64,000 bases of DNA from Lingula anatina (Eukaryota > Brachiopoda > Lingulata > Lingulida > Lingulidae): NCBI RefSeq assembly GCF_001039355.2, contig NW_019775830.1:117403-181402 (forward strand). The letters are read 5' to 3'. The notes beneath the pieces are model-generated. The model saw only the letters and a program-made list of their open reading frames with translations. It was not told where the DNA came from and made no database searches. The position numbers and the translations under genes were made by a program. Shown here piece after piece: positions 1 to 13,710 of the stretch (positions within the stretch are counted from its first letter, which is position 1; each line of letters starts with the position of its first letter).

Positions 1-164
1 TTGTTACAGTAATACAGCCTCAGGCTTTGCAACAGGATATCCCCATTCTTTCAGTTCATGTATTAAATCCTTTGATATCAACTTAATTTCTTTCCCTTAA
101 TTCAACAATTAGAAATTGAAATTAAAAAATTATCTTATTCCATTCTGCTACTATTGTGATTCAG

Positions 165-3100
165 GTTCAGTCTGTGTGGGAGGGTAGTAATAGACAACTA
201 CCCTCCGGGGCTGACCCGGCCAGACCACAGGAAGGTCAGTATCAAGGGGGACAGCACGGTGATTGGACTGTCCACGGACAAGGAGGGCCAGTTTTGTACC
301 AAGGTTCAGCCAGGTGCACACGTGGTCAAGGTAAGTGACCAAAAGTGTCAGGAATCTTTGGTATTTAGGCTGACATTAGGTGTAAGACTTAGTGTAGTGT
401 TTAGTTTGCCAAGGGGTGAGCAAAATTGGCTGAAATTCAGGAAATTGTATGGCTTATTTATTGCTGTTTATGTATTTGGTGATAGAATATTTGCTGAAGT
501 AGGAAACATGTCCACATCATTCATATGTATTTATTTGTATTCACATCTTTTTCATATAATATATGAAACAAAATTTATCAGTTTACGAAAGTGTTTTTGA
601 TTTTTCAGAAATATCTTTAATGTTTTAAATTTTTGTAAAAGATGGAAACTATGCTCATTTGCATTACTTGTACTCAAGAAAAACTACTCATTCTGCTGTT
701 AGTATGAAGACTACTTATTTTTGTGTAATTTAGACCCTGGTGAGCAAGGAGGAGGAAGAGGCAGGTCTAAAACTGACCCCAGCAGAGAGGATAGTCAAAG
801 TAGTGGACAGGCCAGTGGACGACGTCACCTTTACGCAGTTCAGGGCCAAAATATCTGGCACAGTCACTTGCTTAGGTGATTTTAATGATGGAGTTTTAGG
901 GACGGTTATGATTTTCTAGAATGATGTAGATAAAAAAACAGTTTTGAAAATAAGTTTTAGGTCTAATTATTGGCCGTAATCTAGTGCTTAGTAGATTTAA
1001 TTATCATGGTGTTAGAATGATAAAGATTGTTATATACATATAGAATGACCATTTTTTAAAGGATTTTTCATTAGTCATAATTGGAGATTTAGGATAAGAT
1101 AAAATGCAGTAAATGTCATGTATCCCATTTTACTTATGGCTTATTCCTCAACATGATTATCATATTGTTTTTTGTATTTCAGAGAAATGTAAGAACATTC
1201 ACATCTCCCTTATTCCCATTGCCAGAGAAGATGATGGAATGGCAGCCAAGGTTAGTAACCAATCAGGTACCAGATAGCACATGGACTGCGGGATTGTTAT
1301 TATTTTATCTACTGTTACAGCATCTCTTATTGCAGGTTTTAACTAGTCATCATTTTAGATTAAATTGCCTAACACTTTCTAAATAGTCTTATTTGAAATA
1401 AAGGTACCAATGTTAAAAAATAGCCCACTTATTTATGCAACTCTTGACACGTTAAAAACTGTTCACAAGTTTGTTGCATCTTTCACATTTTTCCAGTATT
1501 TGCCCACTTCATATTGTCCCAGCAAGCAAATGGATACTTCTAGGATATTAAGCAAGGTCATATCTTTCCGTAATATGTTTAAGATCTGTTAATACTTCAT
1601 TCAAACTCATATTTTTAGATAAAAGAGGGAAGTAAAGGAGGCACGTTTACATTAGAGAATGTCCTTCCTGGGAAATACAAAGGTAAGCATGATGGGGAAT
1701 TGGTTTCAACTCTCAATTTGTGTTTGATTTCTGGGATAGATTTTATATGGCCTGACAGCCACAGCCACCAATTTCACATTCTCTTTGTAAATGTATGATT
1801 TTTTTGCAACAAATGCATCTTTGTATTCATGTTAATGGTTATGCACATCCACAGCAGTAAAATCTACTAAGTGGTACACAAACATACAAACACTAAATTG
1901 TTCCACAACCCAACCATTTCTGATCGCATATTGCATATACTATGTTTAACTTATGAAGACTAAATATATGACTTGATGGAAAAAATATTTTTTCAGCCAA
2001 CCTTCTGAATGACATCTGGTGCTGGAAGTCCAAGGTGTTGGATGTTGAAGTAACAGATAAAGACGTCATAGGAGTCGACTTCCAACAGACTGGATACGTG
2101 ATTTCTGTGACCTCATCTCATGACCTTAAACTGGTACGTGTATCGTTGCTATGTATAAAGATTTGTATGTGGATGCTGTTGGTAAAGTTATGTATGTGGT
2201 TGCTTTGTATAAAGATGTGACTATATTTGGTTCAGGTGGTAGATCGAAGTGATTGAATTAACTTTTCATTTTGAATTTTCAAATACTTCTTTCAAAAAAA
2301 AAAAAATAAAATAAAAAATAAAATGTGATCCTGATTTGTTGTTTTTATTCAATTCTTTTCCTCAGTCGTTTCTATTTTATGTGTAAAGGAAAATTCCTTT
2401 AAAGTCAACCAACCTTCTGTTGTCAAAATTCTCATACCCATGCTTGATACCAGTTAGCAATTTTTTTCCACAAATTTATCAAGTTGAACCCCTATATGTG
2501 TTTTGATTTTCCAGGCTTATACTAACCAAGACAAAAAGCTGGATTATCGTGGCACATTTGATGATGTGGTGAAAGGTCTGAACAAGTTTTGTTTGGAAAA
2601 ACCAGGTCTATACAAACTGAAGCCAGAGTCGTGTCACCGCTTTGACAAGGAAGAATACAGCTTTGATACGTATGTAGCATTATTATTTAACAAAATAAGA
2701 CAATTCATACAATTTGAATTAACACTTCAAATAGCACACACACACTCGCTGTTAAGTGTCCTTGTAATGGAATTTTTCAGCTTACTTAAAGTTAAGTTTG
2801 GTAGATCAGTAACTGAAAACTGGATGATTCATTGGTTATGATATGTTTACACTTTTGTATTTATTAAGTTGAGAAGAATAATTTGTGTAATAGTATTTTG
2901 TCTTGAGAATGTATTTTAATACACTTAAAAGTGACCAAAGAAATAAGCCCAGGGACCATCTTTCAAAATGTTAGTTTTACATTGTTGTAAACATGGACTG
3001 AAAGGTTGCTGATAGGTTGTGTATTTGTTTCTTCCAGGGGGAAGCCAATCCCACTCACACTGACTGCAACAAGCCATAGAATTGATGGGTCTATCAAAAC

Positions 3101-6100
3101 AGATATACGCATAAGAGATATAATGCTGTCTATCAAGTAAGCAACATTTTTATTTATTAATTTTCATTTTACTGCTTTTTTTCTTCCACTTTTTTTCTAC
3201 ACTTGAAATTAACCATTTGGAATTGAAGTGAGAAACCCAATTGGTATATTCAAGGTTAGGTGACAAGTTTTCAGTGCATTTTTATGTTGAAGATGCCTTG
3301 AAACAAAAAATTTGACTGGACTTTATGAGCAAAGTCTACATTGTATATTTCATTAATAGTCTGGAGATTAAATTTGGTCTCATGCTTAGTGTTCCACATC
3401 CTCCCTGTTGGATTCACCTTAAATTGTGATTTTTAATCAGATGGGAGCCATATTCATATTTGGCTTAGTAAAATGCAAAATATTTTACTTCTTTGGGTAT
3501 GATATTTATCATTGGATTAGATGAGATATTTTATTTGGATAAAATTATCCAGGCTAAATTTTTTAAATGAGTCTTAACCTGGTACTGTGCTTGTGATTGT
3601 TTCAGAACTGTTAATAAAGATGGTACAAAGGAAGAGACACGGGGACCATTAAGAGGAAGCAAGGATAATATTAAGATGGATGACCAGTTTATGGTGGGAC
3701 CTATGTTTTATGACTGGGACCACTGGGCCAAGTAAGTAACTGTGTGTGTGTGTGTGTGTGTGTGTTTTGCCTGCATGTGTATGAATGCGCAGACTTTTTT
3801 GCACGTACATGGACCATCAATCCAGTAGGACACATACGTCCTGGCGCAAGAAAACGACGTTATATCACTCCGCATCGACAGTATGTGTCCTACTGAATCA
3901 TGCTGTATACTTATGCCTTTCTGTATATGATACTGCCTTTTAATGGGTGTATGTGGGTAGTGACCCTAATAGTACTAATGTGTTTGTACACTGCTACATT
4001 ATTGAGAAAAAGGTCATTTGTTGTTGTAAGTATTGTGTTCTATTTACTTAATCTGGATATTCCAGGACAGGGGATACAGTGGTGTTCCAGCCGTCGTCCA
4101 AACATATCTTGTTTTACCCACAGAAAGCAGACATTGTGGTACAGGGAGGTGGGTAGACAGAGATTGTGCTTCCTTCGCGGAAACAAGCTTGAATTAAAAC
4201 AGTTTGAAATGATTATTCAGACATGTTCTGAATCGTTTAACTGTATCTGATGGCAATGAATTTTCTGGTTATCTAGTAAAAAGAACTGTCACTTACTTCA
4301 GCATAATGATATTGAGCATTTAACTATTCAGTCACTCAGTACTTGATGTTTTGCTTAAAAAATTACAAATTTTTACAGAAATTTAGAATTTGACTCTTCA
4401 GACAGCTGTTTACCTTCCTTGTTATTAAACCCTTTGCATTCAAAGGAATACTTTTTGTATTTGTTATACAGATTCCTGCCCTATATCTGTGAAGTTTGAT
4501 GGCAAGGAAGGCGTATTTATCGAGGGGTTGGTGAGAGAGAAGTCAGGAGGACAGGATGGTTTAGGAGGAGTCATGATCACTATTACGCCCAAGAACAACA
4601 AGAATGTTAAAGTCTCCATCTTGACTTTTAATGATGGGTCTTTTGAGTGAGTTAATGCTGATACTCTTTTTTTTTTTCATAACTGGAAATCAATAAAGTC
4701 TAAAACAAAACCTGTCTCTTTTCATTTGAGTCACTAGTCTGGCTTCAGAGTTCTGGATAAGCTGTTATAGTAGTTACTTTATCTGGTTATTGTACAAGCC
4801 AGTAAACATGATAATTTTTACAGAAATCCAATTTTGACAACAAAAAAGCTAAACTCGTTTTGTTGATATTATAGGCTCTGAATATTTTTCATTGCTGCTG
4901 CTATATATTGTTGCAGACATGGTCCCTTTCATGGTAACACAGAGTATGTGGTAGAACCCAGCATGGAAGGTTATATATTTGAGGAGGTCCACGAGATGCT
5001 GCCGTATCACTGGTTTGCCATTAAGCTAGGCAAGGTCACAGTAAAGGTAACACTTCCCCAGGGGCCTGCTTTGATTCTTTTCACAGCCAGAACAATATAA
5101 TGTGCTTTTTCAGGTGAAATCTCTGTCATGTTATTATTATTATAAGTAAAAATTATTTTATCAAGTTGAAAATCCTGATAGGCAATTCTCTTGTTAAATA
5201 GTTCAAATATGAATGACTTTTTAACTTTGTTACTTCTAAAAAATTGACATATTAAGTTCTTGACATATTTCTCTCCAGGTTGTCGGAGAGAAGGACGAGC
5301 CCCTCAATGGCGTCCTCCTGTCGTTAAGTGGAGGTGACTTCCGCAGTAACAATCTCACTGTGGAGAATGGCACCATGGTCTTCAGTAACCTGGTGAGTTT
5401 TCTTAGTAATTGATATGCCCCAAAGTCAGCTAGGTAGTGGTGATATTTACAAGTGGGCAGAATAGTGGATTTCACTAAAACACTTTCCTGTTGAGTGGTG
5501 TATCGGGCTTGTACTGTGGTTGAATTTGAGAGAAAAAAAAGATCCAGGTAGAGAGCAACTTGCATTCATGTCAGTTTATGTGGTCCGTTGGAGTACAGCT
5601 TCTGGTTCCTCTGTTTCCAATGATTGCCCTGGAATTAGTACCGCTGTCATAGCATCTATATTGGTGACTTGTATTTCTTAAGTGGACTGTGAATTAACAA
5701 CCTATCTATCTAAGGGCTCTTATATTGTATAACATGAGAGACCAGTCTGAGATGTGGATTGTGAGAATGAGGCATTTACCAGGTTTAATGACTTCTTAGT
5801 TGAAATGATCACAGTTTACTCTGAAGGAAATAAAATAAAAAAGAGGATTCTTAGATGATATGTTTATTTTTTATTTCAGCACCCAGGTCAGTTTTTTCTC
5901 CGTCCAATTATGAAGGAATATAAATTTGAGCCGGCGTCCCAAATGATAGAAGTAAGAGAAGGAAGTGATGTTAAGATCAACATTAAGGGCTTCAGAGTAG
6001 CATTTAGGTAGGTTGTAACTTGTAGGAGTAAGCGCTTGTTTATGTTTCTGGCCGTCTCTGTCTGTCTGTCAGATTCCATGTCCTAAACATTGCTCCGAGT

Positions 6101-9100
6101 ATAAAATTTCAGAATGTATATCTTTACATATGCCATATGATTGATATGACAAGATTTAATCTGAGAGTCCATTGGTTTCTTAATTTTAAAAGCCCCCACT
6201 GCAGATAAGAGCATAGACGTGATTGTGTCAAGCTACTGTTTTGTTGTATATAAAGCGTTCCCTAACTGGAAATGAAGAAACCAAGGTAAATATTACACGT
6301 GATTTATTTATTGTAAATTTTAGTTGCTATGGGTCTGTGACGTCGCTGAATGGAGAACCTGAACTGTCCATCTTGGTGGAGGCCGTGAGTCTGGACGACT
6401 GTGCCAGCCACCAAGAAGAGTCCAAGACTGAGGCAGATGGAAGCTACAGGATACGGGGACTGCAGGTGATTATTTTTTGGTTTATTTTCATTTATGTTTG
6501 GTTTACCAAGGATTTTGATTTGTGGAGTCCCAAGTTCATTTTATTATTAAGACCTTGTGTTTCAATTAGGATAAAAATCTTTTTAAAAAATGACTCAATT
6601 AAAATTGTGTAGTTAGTAAATGACAGTTGTGCATGTTTTTCTTTCCTTTTTTTTCTGTGTATGCACATGCTAATAACATCACTTGACAGACAAGTAAAAC
6701 TGAATAAAGTGGGAGAGGGGGGAGGGTAGACATACTATTTTATATAAAAATATTTTTTTACTTTTATTTTATATTATTTTGTCTAAAAAGAAATCTGTCT
6801 GTAATTTATGTCACTTTAAATGATAATCAATTAATTATTAATTGCTAATGATAATTGATAAAAAATCTAAGTATGACTATTTCAGCCTAAATGTAGCTAC
6901 AAGCTCCAGCTAAGAGATGACCCTGCTAACCAGCACATCTCCAGAGCAGAGCCTAGGGATAAAATAATAAAGGTAAAACTATAATAATAATAATAATAAT
7001 AATTGTATTGGTCAGATGTATTGTGCTGGGCTGTCATACCTTACACACTGTGGTATTTATTTTATTTATTTAATATATTTTGTTAAACTTAATTCTGTAA
7101 GGATAAAAACATGGTTAACTTCATATCTTAAAAATGTAATTCTCCCCATGATCTTCATGAGAAAGTTCCTAAATACTGTGTTAAAATCCACCAAAATTAA
7201 GTGTTTACAGATTACCTGTGGTTGGTTTTACAAATGAACTTAAGGCCAAGAGTTAGTTTAAAGTTTTAGGCGTTGGTCAACTTATGTCCAGTATAGGTGT
7301 GTAGTAACTCCCTGACAGATAAAATAGCCTTTAGTCTTAAAATAATAGTCTTACTAAATCATCAGTCATCTATCTATTCTTGTGAATGTGAAAAGTCATA
7401 GCTGGCTACAGAAAGAAAGAACTTGGCTCGTTGGAATGGATTTTAAAGCCATGATTGGAACCATGTTTGATAAAATGTCATGAATTACAATTATTATCGA
7501 TGTATTTCAGGTGGAGGACAGCGATTTAAATAATGTTAACATAATCGCATTCCGTCGTTTGAACCAGATGGACATCAGTGGCAATATTAAGACATCTAAA
7601 GAGCATTTATCTAGTCTAAAGGTAATATTTACATCATATTGAAAGCTCCTCTTATTGAAAGCTGCACTATTAATCTGATTAGTGTTGTTTGTTCAGAAGA
7701 CCTATTTGGTAGATAGATGAACTTTGTCAAAGATCAGTATATGTTGACGTTTATCCTTCTTGTCAATGATGTTGACCTTTCTTAATTGTGAGTAGCATTT
7801 TTGACACTGGATAAGTGTTTGTTCAGCCATTGAGTAGCAAGTGTATTTGCTGTCATGAATTTATCATGGAAACATTTTCACTGCCACAATACATTGCTGG
7901 TATGTAAGTTTATTTCTTTATCAACGGATCCAGGATTTTGTTGAAAAGGAGTATGTAGTGGGTGGAGAAACATTGCGTAATTATTGTAAATGATTTAAAA
8001 TAAAGCTCTTCATTTCAGGTGAAATTGTTCAAAGAAGACAATCCAGACTCTCCAATTGGAATAGTCAACTTAGGAACTTCAGTATTTTTCTATCTTCCTT
8101 CAGTAACTATAGATAAAGAGGTAAGTCAGGGGGATGGGACTTGATTTTGAGTCTCCAGGATTTTTTACAGGACAAACATTTAATAAATTATTTGTCTATA
8201 GCCATTGGACTTGTTGAATTCTCAGGACCATCATTTCCTTGGTCTTTCAGTTTTAGACTAATGATTGATCTTTATATATGTAAAATCTTTATATTTTTTT
8301 AAACTGCTCATGTACAAATTGGGACCAGAATGAGGCCTGGGGTCATTTCAAGATAACAAGATAATTTGTTAATTTTGCTGCTAATAAGGAAGCCAAGATG
8401 TTTTGCTTTATAACAACTCTTTCTGTTGTCCCCTATGATAATTCTGTTTCCCATGTCAATTCTGTTACTGCATTAATTTGTTTTCTCATGATTTATTTTA
8501 TCTTTTTGATTTAGACTGCATATGTGATACGACTAGAGTCCACATTAGCTAGATCCATGTACGAGTACACCCTCCCAGAGGTCAAGTTCTATGCAGACAG
8601 TAGCTACAGGCATTTCACATTTGAATTTAATCCCAAGGTAAGTAGGCCACTTTACAGTTGACTTGAATTCTTAAATCTCTAAAGACAATTCACATTTGAC
8701 TTAAATGATAAAAGAACAAACTTGTGAAGCATTTGACACTGGAGTTAAATCCTCAGAAGGACAGGCATTTCCCATTCGACTTGGACTGAGTTTCCATACA
8801 CGGATTGAACAGGATCAATCCATCTCCAAAGGGTTTCTCGCTAAATCGCTTTCAGTTTAAGCAGCTTAGATGACTGGCACACCTACTAAAGTTGCTAAAT
8901 GATAATAAGTTACCCCCTAGCAGCTTCACTAGGCATGACAGACATCTGAGCCACTTAAGTTGATTGCAATTAAGCGAGAATCTCCTTGGAGATAGATTGA
9001 TCTACAGTTTTAAAATAGGATAGGGTCTGGGAATGGTCCATAAAATATTGGCGCAGACCCAAACAGCACATTATATAAGAGACACCAGGTTCAGTGATCA

Positions 9101-10283
9101 TTTTACCGTTTGGCTGTATCACTTTGGCGCTGATCTCTGAAAATTTACCTTTCAAATTATTTTAATTAATTTTTTATGAATTTATAATTGAAAGTGGTAT
9201 CAAACATCCAAGTGTTTTTTCTTTAACTTATTGAACATACAGGGTTTTTAGTTAGTGAATAATTTAAAATTTGTCAAAACAAATGTTTAACAGAAGTCAT
9301 AATATTTTCTTTTCAGAGAAAGAGTCTAGAACAGGAACTTAACCAGGGCTCTTTTCTTATTCTGCCTTTAATAATTCTGGTGGCAACTTTGGCCTACTTT
9401 AGACAACAGGTAAATCAAATGTGATTTTACCCAATTTAAGAGTCACTAGAATCAAACATTGTTAAGGTATATCAAACAAGGATGGTCCCAGTTTTATTAA
9501 AAGAATATTGCAAGTTTAACAATGTTGTAAACTTAATAGAAATATTGCAAAGGTAACAATGTTGTCAACTTAACAGTAGTGCATATTTACAGAGATGAGA
9601 ATCATAGGGACAATATCCTAAAACTGGCACTTTACACAATAGGAAAATTAAACAATTTCACTTTATTTTAAGAGGAATGTATTGAAGCTAATTGAAAGCA
9701 TGCACCTCTTTTAAAAGAAATACTATTGCAATTATTATACTGTTCAAAGCACCAGTCCTGGGATAATGTGAAAACTATGATAATGAATAGGTAATAGTTC
9801 CAGGACTAAAATTTTTCTCTTTTGTATGCGACTAATCTTGTAACTAGTATATGCACGGAAAATATATAGCGCCAACAATATCTGGTAACACTTAGGCTGC
9901 GTTCACATGAAAAATATATTTTCTAAAAATCTAATTACAGTTAAAATTACAATTGAAAGAAATTGCTAGAGCTGTCATTTTCCATAAGTTGATTGATGTT
10001 ACAATTCTTGATTTTGTAAGTGTTCAGATACAATGCCATCACAGTTTTTATGTTAACTTAATAAGTTTCTAGGTAAGTTTCCAAATAAGTTTCTAAGTAG
10101 TCCCATAATAAGATGAGTATTTTCTTTCAGTTAATACCCTTAGCACAACAAGGCATTCAGTCACTACAGATGTCGGTACAAAAAGGGGGCAGCACTGGTG
10201 GTAATGGTGTTGGTGCAGGAGGAGATGCTGGGTCCATAGATCTTATAACGCGAAAGAAACAGAAGGCACGGAAAATAAATTGA
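165..10283 (+). CDS. NOMO: NOMO (nodal modulator), C-terminal 20 exons, 5' end outside window
   Basis: NOMO is an ER membrane protein with a long lumenal chain of Ig-like/carboxypeptidase-regulatory-like repeats; with nicalin and TMEM147 it forms the BOS part of the multipass translocon. Exons: 165-330, 734-875, 1183-1250, 1619-1682, 1997-2133, 2515-2669, 3038-3136, 3606-3731, 4066-4148, 4472-4646, 4917-5046, 5279-5392, 5880-6007, 6324-6465, 6886-6972, 7511-7621, 8019-8120, 8515-8637, 9317-9409, 10131-10283. All join in phase through GT-AG introns to a TGA at 10281-10283, giving about 798 residues of a family of about 1200. Family-like stretches include VLPGKYK, LSLSGGDFRSNN, SSLNGEPE-like SLNGEPE and ELNQGSFLILPLIILVA, the last being the single membrane helix in exon 19. 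The tail is basic (RKKQKARKIN), as in other NOMO proteins. The first acceptor is ambiguous: AG at 163-164 or at 169-170, a two-codon difference. No frame breaks were seen. Identification is by remembered family features. Confidence 0.93.
3815..3900. repeat. Small hairpin in NOMO intron
   Basis: Two arms of about 15 bp, each containing GTAGGACACATAC or its complement, face each other at about 3821-3836 and 3880-3895 around a 43-base loop. A (TG)n run lies just upstream at about 3742-3765. It may be a very short MITE remnant; no target-site duplication was established. Confidence 0.5.
8795..9010. mobile_element. GATCGATC-type hairpin MITE in NOMO intron
   Basis: It shares the left arm GATCAATCCATCTCCAAAGG, the inner GTTACCCCCTAGCAG and the right arm TCTCCTTGGAGATAGATTGATC with the units near 26.6-27.0 kb and 58.5 kb. 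It lies in the intron between exons 18 and 19 of NOMO. Confidence 0.6.
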
Positions 10284-10870
10284 CATATTCAATATAACAT
10301 TGAATCAGAATGAGACGTGGTGTATTGATGTGATGTTCTTTTTTATGTAAATGTATAAACCATGATGTAAATAGATTTGTTCTCAAGATGTTAATGTTAC
10401 TTGTTCTAGGATAAATAAGAGAAAATAAAAAATTTTAGACCTCTGAACATTTTGATTATCAATAAAATTTTATAATACAATATTTGAATGAGATTGCTAT
10501 TCAAATAATACCAAATGGATTTTTGTCTTTGGTTTGGTATGTAGACATGTAATCGTATTCAGTTTTCCAGAGTTGCATCTTGTAAGTGTCATATTCTTGG
10601 GTCAGTAACCCATTCCAGAAAACTAGTTGCGGCTGTGTGAAAAAAAAAATCACAAAAACAGTTCAGGGGATGTTCCAGTACTAATAAATTAATGTTTCTA
10701 TTCTTCTTCCTACAGTTTCTAACTAAACTGCAGTTTACTTTAAAGTACTGTCTTATTATATTGATCATGGATTTTTAATCTCTGTTCTTGTATTGGAATA
10801 CAAATCTGTAACTTTTTGTATATACATCCACCACTGTGAGACAAGAATAAAAATGTAAAAATTTACAAAA
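10284..10870 (+). other. NOMO 3' UTR and candidate poly(A) signals
   Basis: AT-rich sequence follows the NOMO stop. AATAAA hexamers lie at about 10424-10429, 10461-10466 and 10846-10851, so the transcript could end at more than one place. No coding signal was seen. Confidence 0.6.
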
Positions 10871-10898
10871 TAATTTGAAATTCAGTGATGTTTCCTCA

Positions 10899-11701
10899 GT
10901 CATGACCACGCTTGGCTGTCACCTTGATTGGACAGTAAACAAATGTCGTAAAATAGCTAAATAATATTAAAACCGGGTGCATAAACTTGAAAACCACCTA
11001 GGACAACCTTGGACTGCCACATTAATCCAATACAGTAAAAGCCTTCAAACCGAATGTCGTAAAGTCCCCATATACCTTCATAGAGACAATAAAATAGAGT
11101 AAGCTTGTGAAACAAGATTCCACAATTTTAAACATAATAATCGAAATGAAATACTGCCGGGCATCAGAGCGGCCTAAAACTTGGCACTGGCACGCTTACC
11201 GCAAATACTGCAGGCTACATCATCCCGTCACTCGTTTGTAAATTCCGTGCATGGCATACGCACAATCAAACCGTAAATCCAAATTGCTGCTTTGACGCTT
11301 GAGTCAGTCCTCTCCACAATCCAATTCAGGAAATGACGTAACCGCAGAGGTCGCATTGTCCAATGGCATGGCCGACTCAAGCGTCAAAGCCAAGTTTTAG
11401 GCCGCTCCGGTGCCCGGCAGTATTTTATTTCGATTATTATGTTTAAAATTGTGGAATCTTGTTTCACAAGCTTACTCTATTTTATTGTCTCTATGGAGGT
11501 ATATGGGGACTTTACGACATTCGGTTTGAAGGCTTTAACTACTTGTTATAGTTTATTTTTGCATTGTATCGGATTAATGTGGCAGTCCAAGGTTGTCCTA
11601 GGTGGTTTTCAAGTTTATGCACCTGGTTTTAATACCATTTAGCGATTTTACGACAATCGTTTACTATCCAATCAAGGTGACAGCCAAGCATGGTCATGAC
11701 T
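10899..11701. mobile_element. Long-inverted-repeat (foldback) element, ~0.8 kb
   Basis: The left arm (about 10899-11310) and right arm (about 11368-11701) are near-perfect reverse complements around a short centre. The ends read AGTCATGACCA and TGGTCATGACT, and each end itself contains the palindrome GTCATGAC. Inner landmarks pair as well, such as GACGCTTGAGTC with GACTCAAGCGTC. There is no transposase-like reading frame, so this is a non-autonomous hairpin element. The short reading frame at 11439-11642 is part of an arm and is not believed to be a gene. Confidence 0.8.
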
Positions 11702-11849
11702 AGCTAAAGATAGTTTTCTCTCTGATAAAAGTTGTACATTTAAATTGTTATATGTAAACAAAATACTGTAAAATATATCTATAATTTATAAGAGGATTTG
11801 AATGTGTAAAATTGGAAATAAAAAAAAACTTTGGCATTTTTTGAGCACA

Positions 11850-13095
11850 TTTCAGTATAAAATGGCTATATACAGTAATGAATTGAGCTCCACTTAGTGA
11901 GCATTACAGAGAGATGTAATGATTGCAATCTTACTGAATACGTCAATTTAATTCATGATCTAAACAAACCGAATTTTAGCTAGACTTTCTCTATTTTCTT
12001 TGAATATTAAAGGGATAATATCTCTTCGTATGAAATCTGTATTTCACAATAAAAACATTGTGAGTGACTCATAAAAATATAATATATTCTGTTTTCCCAC
12101 AAAAACGGCTGTTATAGCTATTATTCTGATATCTGAGCTTGTCTTTTGACCACGTGACCTCCATTGATGGCTATACTATGTTAAAATCTCTTAAGAGATT
12201 TTAACAAAAAACCAAACTTTTTAGAAAAAAACCAGGGACTAACTTTGAATGTAAAAATGGATTCATTAACCATTGGTAAGTATGGGAAAATTGTTGTTTA
12301 CTCCAGGAAAATTCCTTTTTTGGCCGAAACGAAGAGTTATTATCACTTTAAGCTTTATACTTTCTGATCTGCCTTGTTATTGTCGTTTGTCTGAGCCTCA
12401 GGGGTCAAAGGTCAGTGACCTGATAATAATGGTGAGGATTCCATAAGAGGCAGTTCCTCAGATTTGAACATATGGCAGAGACGGATAGACCTCCCCCAAG
12501 ACCAGTACCTTTACAGACTATTCTGCAGATGATTTACCAACAGCCAAAGGGACAAAGTGTAGGATTTTAAACTTGCATTAAGTACATAAATCATTTCTTG
12601 TTGGATGTTATCTGAAGACAAAACTTGGCATTTTTATTTTGGTCAAAAAAAAAAAAAAAAAAAAGCTATATACAGCATTTGACTTGAGCTCCACCTCATA
12701 AGCACGACAGAGAGATGTAATAATTACAATCTTACGAAATATGTCAAATTAATCCCCCATCTATACAAACACAACATTTTGTCTAGACCTTGTCTATTTT
12801 CTTTGAATTTTAAGCTTAATACTTTCTAATCTGCCTTGTTATTGTCATCATTTTTTTGAGACTCGGGGTCAAAGGTCAGTGACCTGATAATAATGGTGAG
12901 GATTTCATAAAAGGCAGTTCCACAGATTTTAACACATGGCAGAGACAGACAGACCTCCCCCAAGACCAGCACCTTTACAAACTATTCTGCAGACAAATTT
13001 TCCATAGCCAAAGTGACAAAGTGTAGGATTTTAAACCTGCATTAAGTACATAAATCATTTTTGTTGAATGTTATCTGAAGACAAGTAAGACTTTT
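11850..13095 (+). repeat. Imperfect tandem duplication, intergenic
   Basis: A unit at about 11850-12610 is repeated at about 12660-13095; the second copy lacks roughly 330 bp present in the first. Matching landmarks are the GAGCTCCAC segment (about 11886 and 12688), GGGTCAAAGGTCAGTGACC (12402 and 12866) and GGACAAAGTGTAGGATTTTAAAC-like sequence (about 12550 and 13015). The copies differ at many positions, so the duplication is old. The block between NOMO and the next gene holds nothing else gene-like. Confidence 0.7.
12180..12205. repeat. Perfect 26-bp palindrome
   Basis: The half GTTAAAATCTCTT is followed directly by its exact reverse complement with no spacer. It lies in the part of the duplication that the second copy lacks. 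Function unknown. Confidence 0.85.
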
Positions 13096-13710
13096 ATCAT
13101 TTTATAACAGGTAAATGCCACTAATAAATCTCACAATAAAATTAATCAAATGTAACTCCTCACCTTTCAACCAACTTGACACTGACAGTTAAAATTGAAC
13201 AGAATCCAAAGGTCAGTGCAAGAATTGAGCAAAATGAACGGTAGAATTTGAATAAAAAATTGTCCAGAATATTTTTTTGCAGAAAAATTCTACACTTTGT
13301 ACCTGATATTCGTAACACTATTTGCAAATGCTATCCAATAACACTTCATTTAAATTGACTTGTGACAGAGTTCTGCTTCTATGATATGCCATTACACAAA
13401 TTTCCATGTGATACAACTCGCACTTAGCAATGATAATACAGCAGTCATGACATGGAACAGAAATCCTCACTACTAATTCTTACTTTGGCTGCCACGCTTG
13501 TTAAACATTATCAGACACGGAGAAATTTTACCAGATCTAAACAAGGATTTCTGAGTAAATTACAGAAGCTGTTTTGAAACAGAGAAATGTTACCGAGATG
13601 GTCAGAACCAGGTGGGGGTGACTGTAGCCTCCAGAGATTTATTTCTTCGTTATCTTACTAGATTCTTCTTCCTCACTGTCACTCAATGTCTCCTCGTTGT
13701 GGGTTCTTTT

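Noticed and set aside
12472-12570. Short open frame MAETDRPPPRPVPLQTILQM in the first copy of the tandem duplication
   Set aside because: The second copy of the repeat has a stop in the middle, and there is no splice partner; probably repeat sequence.
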